A stretch of DNA of 20,479 nucleotides from DATFYP01 sp035626235. GTDB lineage: Archaea > Thermoproteota > Nitrososphaeria > Nitrososphaerales > Gagatemarchaeaceae. Location of the stretch: positions 1 through 20,479 of the forward strand of contig DASPOB010000011.1 in assembly GCA_035626235.1 (NCBI GenBank), in the 5' to 3' direction. Positions 13,505 through 20,479 of this stretch are shown one piece after another. A program made the position numbers and the translations under genes. A model generated the notes under the pieces. The model was not told the DNA's origin and searched no databases. It saw only the letters and a list, made by a program, of their open reading frames with translations. Within the stretch, counting starts at the first letter, position 1; the number at the start of each line of letters is the position of its first letter.

Positions 13505-14434
13505 TCACGCGACCCCACTGAGGAACTCCCGGAGCACGCCGAAGAAGCTCTCGGGGTCCTCGTACCTCGCCATGTGTGAGCACCCCTTGAACACAACCAT
13601 CTTGGACCCCCTTATCCCTCGGTGCAGGAGTTGGGAATTCCTCGGAGTCACCTCGTCGTACTCCCCGCAGGTGATCAGCGTGGGGCATTCAATCCTGCCA
13701 AGCTCGCCGGTGACGTCCCAGTACCTCAGGTTCCCCACGGGGAAGAACTCGTTCTCTCCCCACATCAGCTTGTACACTGCGCCCGCTCCGCCCCCTCCGA
13801 GCCTGCGCTCCAGAGGTGAACGGATTTGCGGAGGCCACGGGTCCAGTCTGCATACGTGTTTCCTATACACGAACTCCAGGGCCCTGAGGTAGTCGACGTT
13901 CCTGTAATCCTCGGTCGCCTCGTACTTCTCGAGCGTCTCTCGCACCTTCTTGGGGAGCTCGGATCTCAACCTCAGGAACTCTTCTATGCACACCGGCACG
14001 CTGCAGGTCCCGCTGGACGGAAGAAGGCTCCCGAGGTTGTCGGAATACTTCACCGCATAGGCCACGTTCAGGAACCCGCCCCAGCTTCCTCCCCAGAGGT
14101 GCACCCTTCCCAGCTTGAGCGCCTGCCTCACCCCCTCCACCTCGTCCGCGTACCTGTTCACATTGTACAGCAGTTTATCGGGGGGTGCCTGGGACTTCCC
14201 GCACCCGAGCTGGTCGTACATCACGACCCTGAATCCGTGGTCGGTCAGTCGTGACATTGTGGAGAGGCCGTCTTGAGACCCTCCGGGGCCTCCGTGCAGG
14301 CAGAGGACGGTCCCCTTCCTGTTGCTGTCCCCGAAGCTCCTGTAGAAGAGCCAATACCCGAGCGCCTTCACATAGCCTTCCGAGTAGTCCTTCGTCCTGA
14401 CGAGCTCATGGACCGGGCCGGCTGGATGAGACAT
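13505..14434 (-). CDS. proline iminopeptidase-like alpha/beta hydrolase (peptidase family S33)
   Basis: This 309-residue cytosolic hydrolase removes N-terminal residues, typically proline, from short peptides if it keeps the family activity. It resembles tricorn-interacting factor F1 of Thermoplasma. The oxyanion loop HGGPGGS is at 47-53, the nucleophile Ser117 in GGSWGG (115-120), the acid Asp260 in GEYDEVTP, and the base His287 in GCSHMARYEDP. The cap domain lies about 145-225 (EEFLRLRSELPKKVRETLEKYEATEDY). Length and order of elements are standard. ATG 14434 lies about 28 nt below a TAATTA box, so the message is nearly leaderless. The gene stands alone. A general esterase or lipase role cannot be excluded, but HGGPG with this cap strongly favours an S33 aminopeptidase. 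Confidence 0.9.
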   Translation of the reverse strand: MSHPAGPVHELVRTKDYSEGYVKALGYWLFYRSFGDSNRKGTVLCLHGGPGGSQDGLSTMSRLTDHGFRVVMYDQLGCGKSQAPPDKLLYNVNRYADEVEGVRQALKLGRVHLWGGSWGGFLNVAYAVKYSDNLGSLLPSSGTCSVPVCIEEFLRLRSELPKKVRETLEKYEATEDYRNVDYLRALEFVYRKHVCRLDPWPPQIRSPLERRLGGGGAGAVYKLMWGENEFFPVGNLRYWDVTGELGRIECPTLITCGEYDEVTPRNSQLLHRGIRGSKMVVFKGCSHMARYEDPESFFGVLREFLSGVA

Positions 14435-14459
14435 ATGAGAGGCGACGGCCCCCGTAGGC

Positions 14460-14465
14460 TAATTA
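14460..14465 (-). promoter_or_regulatory. TATA box of the aminopeptidase gene
   Basis: TAATTA, within the palindrome CTAATTAG (14459-14466), is centred about 28 nt upstream of ATG 14434. Confidence 0.5.
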
Positions 14466-14601
14466 GAGTTTCGAAGGTTCTGCGCGTGCGATTGGCCTCG
14501 GCCTGAGGCTGGAGGAGTCACTCCCTGCGGAGACACATGGGCCCTGCACGCGGCGGCATCCAACGAGTTCTATGGCTGGGTTCCGATTCTTCTCTTTATC
14601 G

Positions 14602-14901
14602 TCACGCCCAAATCACTGGTGAACCACGGTATGCCTCGACCGAGTACTCGAGGGAGCCGAAGTCCACTCCTTCCAGGGCCTTCTCCATATCCGGCCTCGC
14701 GGCCTCGAAGTCGGCCTTCGAATCCCAAAGGGCGGTTCCAATAAGCGCCCCTGTCTTGTCGTCCTTCCACGCGAAGACGGTAATCAGGCCCGTCTTTCCG
14801 CGCTGGGCCTTCCCGAACTTCGCCATGGTCTCGAGTATCGCCTTCTCCTTGCCCGGCTTTGGATGATGGATGCCCACGCTGACGTACAGGAAATCGCTCA
14901 C
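14602..14901 (-). CDS. ABM-like dimeric alpha/beta-barrel protein
   Basis: This 99-residue protein resembles the antibiotic biosynthesis monooxygenase (ABM)/dimeric ferredoxin-like barrel family, which includes monooxygenases and haem-degrading enzymes but also many proteins of unknown activity. The pattern is a first strand FLYVSVGIHHPKPGKEKAILETM with the connected helix, a central strand GLITVFAWKDDKTGALIGTALWDSKADFEAARPDMEKAL, and a final strand LEYSVEAYRGSPVIWA. The GTG start at 14901 overlaps the stop codon of the SRPBCC gene (GTGA), so the pair is co-translated. The longer frame to 15369 only shadows that gene. Both gene products are ligand-binding folds and sit under the same promoter opposite an HxlR regulator, suggesting a shared response to a small molecule or stress. 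Confidence 0.75.
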   Translation of the reverse strand: MSDFLYVSVGIHHPKPGKEKAILETMAKFGKAQRGKTGLITVFAWKDDKTGALIGTALWDSKADFEAARPDMEKALEGVDFGSLEYSVEAYRGSPVIWA

Positions 14902-15353
14902 TTCTTGGGCCGTCGCCCAGTCTCGAAGTACTTCCTGAGTGGTCTCCAGTAGTGCTCCTTCCATCCTTTGGCATAGTACTCGACCTGCTCCGCAGGCACC
15001 TTGGAATGGACCATCGTCAGCTCTGTCCCCTTGCCTCTTGGCTTCATTGTCAGCTCTAGGATCGAAGGCGGGTACCCGGCGGGCCACTCGGTAGTGATCC
15101 ACTCGTGCTTGATCCTCGTCCCCGGCTTCAGCTCGATGTATTTCCCACTGATGTACCCGTCTCCAGCGGTAAATCTCCCTCCCACCTTTGGAGTACCTGT
15201 GGCCCCAAACCCCGTGAACGCAGCGTGTTTCTCCGGGTCCACATACGCCTGATACACTTCCCGGGGGCTCGCGCCGATGACCACCGTCTGTTCGATTACG
15301 CCAAACCTCGTTCCTTCCCCCCTGCCTCTGGGCTTTGCCGAGTGAGTGCTCAC
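14898..15353 (-). CDS. SRPBCC / AHSA1-like domain protein
   Basis: This 151-residue helix-grip protein is of the AHSA1 (activator of Hsp90 ATPase homologue)-like SRPBCC group. It has the first strand and helix FGVIEQTVVIGASPREVYQAYVDPEKHAAF (about 17-46), the FTAGDGYISGKYIELKPGTRIKHEWITTEWP strands typical of this group, ILELTMKPRGKGTELTMVHSKVP and the C-terminal helix YYAKGWKEHYWRPLRKYFE. The W-x-x-HYW element matches the family's closing GW..Y.W. The start is GTG 15353, with a leader of about 5 nt from the shared TATA box. Prokaryotic members bind hydrophobic ligands and frequently stand next to ArsR- or HxlR-type regulators, as here. It heads a two-gene operon with the ABM-like gene. Confidence 0.85.
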   Translation of the reverse strand: MSTHSAKPRGRGEGTRFGVIEQTVVIGASPREVYQAYVDPEKHAAFTGFGATGTPKVGGRFTAGDGYISGKYIELKPGTRIKHEWITTEWPAGYPPSILELTMKPRGKGTELTMVHSKVPAEQVEYYAKGWKEHYWRPLRKYFETGRRPKK

Positions 15354-15361
15354 GTCGACGA

Positions 15362-15406
15362 CTATACAAAAGATACTAGATAAATAAGCAGGAACCGATA
15401 GTATAG
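15362..15406. promoter_or_regulatory. divergent promoter: one central TATA box inside a symmetric inverted repeat
   Basis: CTATAC (15362-15367) and GTATAG (15401-15406) are perfect inverted repeats. Their midpoint, 15384, coincides with the box ATAAATAA (15380-15387). The box lies about 26-27 nt from ATG 15410 of the HxlR gene (leaderless) and about 30 nt from GTG 15353 of the SRPBCC gene, so one box may serve both directions. The arms would be the operator for HxlR, which typically represses the divergent genes. Confidence 0.6.
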
Positions 15407-15409
15407 CAA

Positions 15410-15841
15410 ATGACCTCGGAGGAGCAAGCGGAGACGCCGATTCTCCCGACGGTCGCTTTCAAGAGCTGCCCCATCAGGACCAGCCTGGGGGTTCTGGGCA
15501 AGAAATGGACCCTCCTCATTCTGAGAGACATCGCATTCCTGAAGGTCGACAGATTCAACCGCATCCTACGCTCCATCCCCGGGCTGACGCCCAGGGTGCT
15601 CACCCTCCGGCTGAGAGAACTCCGGGAGGATGGCATCATCGAGCCGGTCGCGATCCAGCGCGGGCCGAGACTGGTTCGATGGAGGCTGACGAAGATGGGA
15701 CAGGACACGATTCCCATATTGATGGATTTCATTTCTTTCGGAGCGACTTGGTATCCCGATACCGTGTTCGAAGATGGCAAGCCTAGGACTGCCGAAGAAC
15801 TGTTCCCAGATCTTTCCGCGGTCGGCGCAAGACCGAACTGA
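15410..15841 (+). CDS. HxlR family transcriptional regulator
   Basis: This 143-residue winged-helix DNA-binding regulator has the HxlR N-terminal signature CPIRTSLGVLGKKWTLLILRDIAF (residues 20-43). It includes the family's conserved Cys20, which in redox-sensing members such as HypR is the reactive thiol. Then come the recognition helix region FNRILRSIPGLTPRVLTLRLRELREDGIIE and the wing RGPRLVRWRLTKMG. ATG 15410 is leaderless, 26 nt from the TATA centre. The gene is divergent from the SRPBCC and ABM-like pair across only 56 bp, so it probably regulates itself and that pair through the inverted repeat there. Cys20 suggests, but does not prove, a response to electrophiles or oxidants. Family call is secure; inducer unknown. 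Confidence 0.93.
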   Translation: MTSEEQAETPILPTVAFKSCPIRTSLGVLGKKWTLLILRDIAFLKVDRFNRILRSIPGLTPRVLTLRLRELREDGIIEPVAIQRGPRLVRWRLTKMGQDTIPILMDFISFGATWYPDTVFEDGKPRTAEELFPDLSAVGARPN

Positions 15842-15877
15842 TCCAGAAGAGATGACTCGCCCGCCGTGCGCGTCCGG

Positions 15878-16273
15878 CTACGCGACCCCTTTTCCGACGA
15901 CGTATCCGATGACGAAGAGTCCCAGTATCAAGAAGCTCACGCCTACGGTGACGATCAGCCAGTTGAGGTTCCACCATTCAAGCGGCGTGTAGTTCCTCCC
16001 GCGCGAATCCGGCTTCGCCTCGGTGCCCGCTTCGTGCTTTCTTCCCAAGAAGGGGACGTACACGTACTTCTCCCCACGTCGGACGGCGTCGAAGGCAAAG
16101 TCTGCGCCCCAGAATCCAAACGGGATCAAGAACGCGCCCAACAGAGAGGATAGCAGGCCAACGATAAGGGCGAAGAAGCTGTTGAGGGTGGCAAAGGCGA
16201 TGGAGTACAGCGCGATTACGAGAATCACCAGGCCCACAGCGAGGACGTACTCGAAAACCAGGTTGCTCCGCAC
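15878..16273 (-). CDS. small membrane protein, function unknown
   Basis: This 131-residue protein has three clear hydrophobic stretches: about 7-27 (VFEYVLAVGLVILVIALYSIA), 29-60 (a long one covering NSFFALIVGLLSSLLGAFLIPFGFW, perhaps one or two helices) and 104-128 (LNWLIVTVGVSFLILGLFVIGYVVG). The middle is a hydrophilic, Arg/Lys/Tyr-rich loop (FDAVRRGEKYVYVPFLGRKHE). No known motif is visible. GTG 16273 is the start: a TAAATA core in CCTATTTAGG (16295-16304) is centred 26.5 nt upstream, giving a leaderless transcript. It is convergent with the HxlR gene and unrelated to its neighbours as far as can be seen. Confidence 0.75.
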   Translation of the reverse strand: MRSNLVFEYVLAVGLVILVIALYSIAFATLNSFFALIVGLLSSLLGAFLIPFGFWGADFAFDAVRRGEKYVYVPFLGRKHEAGTEAKPDSRGRNYTPLEWWNLNWLIVTVGVSFLILGLFVIGYVVGKGVA

Positions 16274-16294
16274 GGGACGGCTTGGGGTCCCTTT

Positions 16295-16304
16295 CCTATT
16301 TAGG
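16295..16304 (-). promoter_or_regulatory. TATA box of the small membrane protein gene
   Basis: CCTA-TT-TAGG, read as CCTAAATAGG on the minus strand, is centred 26.5 nt from GTG 16273 and so predicts a leaderless mRNA. Confidence 0.55.
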
Positions 16305-16417
16305 GCGTATCCGAGTCTCCCTCACGGGCCGTTCTGGGAGGTCTCAGTTGAACCTGGCACGGCGCGGAGACTCCCCTAGGAGATCCTGGGGTGCTCGGGC
16401 TATCGGTCTGCCTGCCG

Positions 16418-17812
16418 TCAGTGGAAGCTGCCGTAGATGTTCACGGATTTCACGTTCACGAACTCCTTCAGGCCGTATTTCGAGAGCTCGCGGCCGACCC
16501 CGGACTTCTTGACCCCCCCGAAGGGCATCCTCGGGTCCGACTTGGTCAGTGCGTTGACGAAGACCATCCCCGACTGGATCTCCCTGGCGACCCTCTTCGC
16601 CCTCGCCAAGTCCGTGGTCCACAGGCTCGACCCGAGGCCGAAGTCTGAGTCGTTGGCGGCCCTGATCGCTTCCGCCTCGCCGTGCACCACCCACACCGGC
16701 GCGACGGGCCCAAAGACCTCCTCTCGAATCACTCTCATGTCGGGTTCGACGCGGTCGAGGACCGTAGGGGGATAGAACGCGCCCTTCCCGGGCAGGGGCT
16801 TCCCGCCCACCCTGGCGCGAGCGCCGTCGACGACGGAGCTCCTCACCTGTCCGTCAATGGTTGCCACTGCCTCGGTGTTCACCAGCGGGCCCACGTCGGT
16901 CTTCCTGTCCATGGGGTCTCCTAGCTTCTTCTTGCCCATCTGTGACGCGAACTCATCGGTGAACTCCTCTGCGACCGCCTCCACCACTATGAACCTCTTC
17001 GCGGCGATGCAGCTCTGCCCGTTGTTGAGCACCCTGGCGTCGGCGCCGATTTTCGCGGCCTCCTTCACGTCGGCGTCTTCCAGGACTATGTACGGGTCGC
17101 TCCCGCCCAGCTCGAGGACGGCTTTCTTGAAGTACTGTGCTGCGAGGCCACCTATCCTCTCGCCCGCCTCGACGCTGGCGGTCAGGGAGACCCCCGCGAC
17201 TTCCCTTGACGCGATCAGCTTCTCCACCACGTCGTGCCCAGTGATTACGGAGGTGAAGACGTCCGTGGGGAACCCGGCGTTCTCGAAGGCGTCCTGCACC
17301 GCGAGTGCCGAGCCCGGGCACGAACTTGAGTGTCTCAGTATGGTGGTGTTCCCGGCGACCAATGTCGGGATGGCGAACCGCAGCACCTGCCAGAAGGGGT
17401 AGTTCCAGGGCATAACGGATAGGATGACGCCGAGGGGGTCGAACTCCACGTAGCTCGACTTGGAGTCCGTTTTCACATGTTCCTCCTCAAGCCAGCCCTT
17501 GGCGTGTTCGGCGTAGTACTCCGCGGTCCAGGCGCACTTGTCGATCTCCGCCTCGGACTGGGTGATCGGCTTTCCCATCTCTAGCGTCATGAGTTTGGCG
17601 TAGGCGCTCTTCTTCGCCCCAAGCGCCAGCGCCAGCCTCTTCAGGTAGCCGCCGCGCTCCTCCATCGGCAGCTTCCTCCACTTCTCAAACGCGGCATGCG
17701 CCTTCTTCGCAACCGCCATCACTTCGTCGTCTGACATGATGTGGTAGGACCCCAGGTGCTCGCCAGTCGCCGGGTTCGTGGTCTCGACCATGCCGGATTG
17801 GTTGGCTTTCAT
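16418..17812 (-). CDS. NAD(P)+-dependent aldehyde dehydrogenase, succinate-semialdehyde dehydrogenase-like (Sad/YneI/GabD type)
   Basis: This 464-residue ALDH would oxidise an aldehyde, most similar in pattern to succinate semialdehyde, to the acid with NAD(P)+. Catalytic residues are Asn137 in PWNYPFWQ, Glu234 in LELGGSDP and Cys268 in NNGQSCIAAKRF. The cofactor loop GVSLTASVEAGERIGG and the C-terminal GVKKSGVGRELSKYGLKEFVNVKSV end are typical of the Sad/YneI group. Position 160, normally Lys in the KHA/KPS motif that touches the cofactor, is Arg (TILRHSSSCPGS), a modest oddity. Start ATG 17812 is followed by an alternative ATG at 17791; the weak TTTTCTAA box sits 26-27 nt above 17812. The frame is open to 18190 but only shadows the divergent ADH. 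Its role in a shared aldehyde/alcohol pathway with that ADH is inference. Confidence 0.93.
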   Translation of the reverse strand: MKANQSGMVETTNPATGEHLGSYHIMSDDEVMAVAKKAHAAFEKWRKLPMEERGGYLKRLALALGAKKSAYAKLMTLEMGKPITQSEAEIDKCAWTAEYYAEHAKGWLEEEHVKTDSKSSYVEFDPLGVILSVMPWNYPFWQVLRFAIPTLVAGNTTILRHSSSCPGSALAVQDAFENAGFPTDVFTSVITGHDVVEKLIASREVAGVSLTASVEAGERIGGLAAQYFKKAVLELGGSDPYIVLEDADVKEAAKIGADARVLNNGQSCIAAKRFIVVEAVAEEFTDEFASQMGKKKLGDPMDRKTDVGPLVNTEAVATIDGQVRSSVVDGARARVGGKPLPGKGAFYPPTVLDRVEPDMRVIREEVFGPVAPVWVVHGEAEAIRAANDSDFGLGSSLWTTDLARAKRVAREIQSGMVFVNALTKSDPRMPFGGVKKSGVGRELSKYGLKEFVNVKSVNIYGSFH

Positions 17813-17930
17813 CGTGAGACTGCGACCCGCGTGGTTAGAAAAGGATTTGGACGCAAAAGGAGAAATCGGCAGGACCTCTTCACTGGAAAGCGTATTTACT
17901 GGCCTTCGGCCGAATGAGACCGCGTCCACC

Positions 17931-19028
17931 ATGAACGCGGCAGTCCTCAGACAAATCGGAGGGCCTCTCGTCATCGAGGACCTCGCAAAGCCTGAGCCGA
18001 AGGAGAATGAAGTCCTGATCAAGGTGGCCGCCTGCGGAGTCTGCCACAGCGACCTCCACCTGGTGAAAGGCCACACGACGTTTCCCCTGCCAGCTGTCCT
18101 GGGCCACGAGGTCTCGGGCACAGTAGAACGAACGGCAGGCGGGGGCAGCGGCCTGACGGCGGGGGACAGGGTCGTCTGCACAGTGATCATGCCCTGCGGG
18201 TTCTGCCGCTATTGCATCAACGGCCATGAGGATCTCTGCGAGACCTTCTACCTCCTCAACAGGCTCAAGGGGGTGCTCTACGACGGGACCACGCGCATTT
18301 TCGACCGCAGGGGGCAGCCGGTTTGGATGTTCAGCATGGGCGGGATGGCCGAGTACGCGGTCGTCCCCTCCAACGCGGTGTTCAAGCTCCCCGACGGGAT
18401 CCCGACCGAAGACTCCTGCGTGCTGGGCTGCGCAGGCATGACGGCCTACGGGGCGGTGAAGAACCAGGCGCAGCTGAAGCCTTCCCAGTCCGTCGCCGTA
18501 ATAGGGGTGGGGGGAGTCGGCTCCTCCATCATTCAGGTGGCCAAGGTCTTCGGGGCGGCCGAGATCATTGCCGTCGATGTCAAGGAGAACAAGCTCGAAG
18601 CCGCGAAGCAGTCCGGGGCCACCCAGACGGTGAACGCCGCCAAGGATGACGCGGCCCGCAGGATACTGGAGCTCACCGGCGGCAGGGGGGTCGACGCGGC
18701 CTTCGAGTCGACGGGGAGGCCCGAGACCTACGCCGCCGCCCTCGGCAGCGTCCGGTCGGGAGGCAGCGTGGTTGCCGTGGGCCTGGCGTCAGCGAGCACT
18801 ACGATCCCCGTCGAGCTGAACAAATTCATCAGAAAGGGCATCAGACTGCTGGGGTCCTACGGAGCAAAGCCGCGCCAAGATATGCCGGAGCTGCTGGACC
18901 TGGTAAACAGGGGAATCATCGACGCCAGGAGGTCGGTGACGGAACGCTACAGCCTGAAGCAGGTGAACGACGCGCTTGGCGCCCTTGAGAGAGGCGAGAT
19001 TCTCGGGCGGTCAATCCTGGTGTTCTGA
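17931..19028 (+). CDS. zinc-dependent alcohol dehydrogenase (MDR superfamily)
   Basis: This 365-residue medium-chain alcohol dehydrogenase interconverts alcohols and aldehydes with NAD(P). Catalytic zinc ligands are Cys38 in CGVCHSDLH and His59 in GHE, and the structural zinc site is Cys89, Cys92, Cys95 and Cys103 (PCGFCRYCINGHEDLC). The Rossmann motif is GVGGVGSS in the VAVIGVGGVGSSIIQVAKVFG stretch. Length is typical. The start is ATG 17931, about 35 nt after a TATTTAC box; the frame is open further upstream but the protein begins naturally at MNAAVLRQ. The LDH2-type gene follows 59 nt on, probably in the same operon, and the aldehyde dehydrogenase is divergent. Archaeal enzymes of this type include succinate-semialdehyde reductases, so a C4 acid pathway is possible but unproven. 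Confidence 0.93.
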   Translation: MNAAVLRQIGGPLVIEDLAKPEPKENEVLIKVAACGVCHSDLHLVKGHTTFPLPAVLGHEVSGTVERTAGGGSGLTAGDRVVCTVIMPCGFCRYCINGHEDLCETFYLLNRLKGVLYDGTTRIFDRRGQPVWMFSMGGMAEYAVVPSNAVFKLPDGIPTEDSCVLGCAGMTAYGAVKNQAQLKPSQSVAVIGVGGVGSSIIQVAKVFGAAEIIAVDVKENKLEAAKQSGATQTVNAAKDDAARRILELTGGRGVDAAFESTGRPETYAAALGSVRSGGSVVAVGLASASTTIPVELNKFIRKGIRLLGSYGAKPRQDMPELLDLVNRGIIDARRSVTERYSLKQVNDALGALERGEILGRSILVF

Positions 19029-19087
19029 TCTAGGCAGGAGCCACTCGACTTGAAACCACAGGGACGTCGGCTCGGGCGGAGACGGCA

Positions 19088-20128
19088 ATGAGCTTCATCT
19101 CCGCACCCGACCTGCGGGAGTTCACGAAAGTGGTGTTCATCAAGGCCGGAGTCAAGGCGGCCCACGCCGAGACCGTCGCCCACCATCTGGTTCAGGCCAA
19201 CCTCCGCGGCGTCGACAGCCACGGCGTCGCCAGGATTCCCTACTACCTGAGCGGCATAAGGCTGCGGGAGGTGAACGTCGACCCGAAGATAAGGACCATC
19301 ACCGACAGCAAGGCAACCGCCCTGGTCGACGGGGACTTCGCACTGGGCCAGGTGGCTGGCAAGTACGCTACCGAGCTCGCCACCAGGAAGGCCTCCGAGT
19401 TCGGGGTTGGCGTGGTCGGGGTCAAGAGGACCTCGCACGTCGGCATGCTGGCGTATTACGGGATGATGATCGCAGAGAGGAGGATGGTCGGCCAGGTCTT
19501 CACCGACAGCCCCCCGTTCATGGCGGCGGCGGGAGGGAAGAAGCCCGTCCTCGGCACCAACCCCGTCTGCATCACATTCCCATACGACGGCGCAGGCCCG
19601 GTCGTCTTGGACATGGCCACCTCGGAGTCTGCGGCCTTCAAGATAATGTCCGCCGCCAGCAGGGGCGAGAGCATTCCCGAGGGCTGGGCTCTGGACAGGA
19701 ACGGCAACCCGACGACGAGCCCGAAGGAGGCCCTGGAGGGGGCACTCCTGCCGTTCGGAGGCTACAAGGGATACGGCCTGGCGGTGGCCGTGGAGCTCTT
19801 CTCCTCCGTCCTTCTGGGCGCAGAGTGGAGCACCCGGGTCAAGATGGCCTACTACACGGAGGGGGGGCTGTACGTCCAGGCCGTCGACGTCTCCCACTTC
19901 AGGCCTTACGAAGAGTACCTTCGTGACATGAAGGAAGTGGTCAAGGGGATCAAGACCAGCGGCAAGGGCAAGGCCAGGGACGAGGTCTACCTCCCGGGAG
20001 AGAAGGAGGCCATCACCGCGGCGGAAAGGTCAGCCCACGGGATTCCCATCGACGCGGGGCTGAAGAAGGAGCTCGCAAAGGTCTCCGAGGAGCTGGGCGT
20101 TCCTCTGCCGCTGAAGAACCCGGTGTAG
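19088..20128 (+). CDS. malate/L-lactate dehydrogenase family (LDH2/MDH2) oxidoreductase
   Basis: This 346-residue NAD(P)-dependent oxidoreductase belongs to the LDH2/MDH2 family, not related to the classical Rossmann LDH. Members act on malate, lactate, ureidoglycolate, 2,3-diketogulonate or sulfolactate. The signature RGVDSHGVARIPYYLSG (40-56) includes the conserved His45. Next come a family strand VGVVGVKRTSHVGMLAYYG (SHxG), LGTNPVCITFPYDG and the C-terminal PFGGYKGYGLAVAVELFSSVLLGA. ATG 19088 has a GGAG Shine-Dalgarno at 19078-19081, six nt away. No separate promoter is seen after the ADH, so the two probably share an operon. The substrate cannot be read from sequence. Confidence 0.93.
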   Translation: MSFISAPDLREFTKVVFIKAGVKAAHAETVAHHLVQANLRGVDSHGVARIPYYLSGIRLREVNVDPKIRTITDSKATALVDGDFALGQVAGKYATELATRKASEFGVGVVGVKRTSHVGMLAYYGMMIAERRMVGQVFTDSPPFMAAAGGKKPVLGTNPVCITFPYDGAGPVVLDMATSESAAFKIMSAASRGESIPEGWALDRNGNPTTSPKEALEGALLPFGGYKGYGLAVAVELFSSVLLGAEWSTRVKMAYYTEGGLYVQAVDVSHFRPYEEYLRDMKEVVKGIKTSGKGKARDEVYLPGEKEAITAAERSAHGIPIDAGLKKELAKVSEELGVPLPLKNPV

Positions 20129-20204
20129 GCAGGCGTTGCGCGCCGCCATGAGCTGGACGTGTGCTAGTCAGAATGCCCCGGACGGCCCGTTCTGATAGTT
20201 AGCA

Positions 20205-20212
20205 GTAAATAC
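20205..20212 (+). promoter_or_regulatory. TATA-like element of the right-edge gene
   Basis: GTAAATAC is centred about 33 nt upstream of the TTG at 20242, predicting a leader of about 7 nt. Confidence 0.4.
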
Positions 20213-20241
20213 GCAGGCCATCCCCTCGGTCCCGCCGGAAA

Positions 20242-20479
20242 TTGAATGCGTATGCTACATTGGCGATAATGGTCGTTGTGCTGATAGTGGGCGCGGGAAC
20301 GGGCTACTTAGTCGGCATCGCAAACCAGCGGGCCACAGCAGTCGTCTCCGCCTCCACACCACCCGCGACGTTGTCGACGGCCTACGTCTTCAAGAGCAGA
20401 ATCTTCGCGATGGACGTGAACGGCACGCTCTTCTACGCCGACGACGTATCCAACGACACCCATGTGGAGAACCCGGGCT
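20242..20479 (+). CDS. membrane-anchored or secreted protein, N-terminal fragment (cut by window edge)
   Basis: The frame is open from TTG 20242 to the right edge, 79 residues. It begins with a signal-anchor-like hydrophobic helix (about residues 7-25, LAIMVVVLIVGAGTGYLVG) with no charged residue in the first 25, then an Ala/Ser/Thr/Pro-rich spacer (ATAVVSASTPPATLST). A folded extracellular start follows (YVFKSRIFAMDVNGTLFYADDVSNDTH). ATG 20269 is an alternative start but would cut the helix. The layout is that of an archaeal exported or membrane-tethered protein facing outward. The visible part is too short to name a family. It probably has its own promoter, as 113 bp separate it from the LDH2-type gene. 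Confidence 0.6.
   Translation, partial: MNAYATLAIMVVVLIVGAGTGYLVGIANQRATAVVSASTPPATLSTAYVFKSRIFAMDVNGTLFYADDVSNDTHVENPG

Noticed and set aside
14494..14508. GCCTC/GAGGC hairpin in the spacer after the ABM-like gene
   Set aside because: Only a 5-bp stem in very GC-rich DNA, about 95 nt from the stop codon; chance is likely.
14520..14601. tRNA-like GGTTCCGATTC segment
   Set aside because: No matching acceptor stem, D-arm or anticodon arm could be formed around it.
17813..18190. upstream extension of the aldehyde dehydrogenase
   Set aside because: It overlaps the divergent alcohol dehydrogenase start and shows no ALDH homology pattern.

Overview
The window reads as chromosomal DNA from a high-GC archaeon. 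The signs are archaeal-type short leaders (AT-rich TATA-like boxes centred about 26-35 nt upstream of many start codons, several with no 5' UTR), frequent GTG and TTG starts, heavy AGG use for arginine, a polyprenyl (GGPP-type) synthase and an F420-type DDN-family oxidoreductase. The mix of families would suit an uncultured Thermoproteota lineage (Thaumarchaeota or Bathyarchaeota-like), but the window holds no rRNA or other marker, so this placement is inference. I see no tRNA, rRNA, CRISPR array, IS element or phage gene.

Left part (1-3.8 kb): an alpha/alpha-toroid (prenyltransferase/squalene-cyclase-like) protein running off the left edge, a six-TM membrane protein with a proline-rich tail, an MmcQ/YjbR protein and a SRPBCC-like protein, all on the minus strand. 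Then, on the plus strand, a two-domain GNAT acetyltransferase and a 33-residue microprotein that matches half of a LIM zinc finger.

Middle (3.9-8.4 kb): two drug-efflux style operons stand back to back. On the minus strand is MarR regulator > ABC ATPase > ABC-2 permease, with 4-nt start/stop overlaps. On the plus strand is a second MarR regulator > DHA2-type MFS exporter. They share a 225-bp AT-rich intergenic region with several palindromes.

8.4-13.4 kb: a DDN-family F420-type oxidoreductase (minus), then on the plus strand a polyprenyl synthase, a compact SLC13/ArsB-like transporter, a 310-bp non-coding stretch with hairpins and an ACT-V4R fusion. Next come a possible structured RNA closed by an 11-bp stem, a cupin gene broken by an apparent one-base deletion (minus), and an unrecognised gene (plus).

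13.5-16.3 kb: a proline-iminopeptidase-like hydrolase, then a divergent pair: SRPBCC/AHSA1 + ABM-like dimeric barrel gene (minus) against an HxlR regulator (plus). Their 56-bp spacer has a single TATA-like box at the exact centre of an inverted repeat. A small membrane protein follows.

16.4-20.5 kb: a redox cluster with an SSADH-like aldehyde dehydrogenase (minus), divergent from a zinc alcohol dehydrogenase and an LDH2/MDH2-type dehydrogenase (plus). A membrane-anchored protein runs off the right edge. The region is mostly accessory metabolism, efflux and one-component regulation. The least explained items are the LIM-half microprotein, the putative RNA, the symmetric HxlR promoter and the ACT-V4R fusion.
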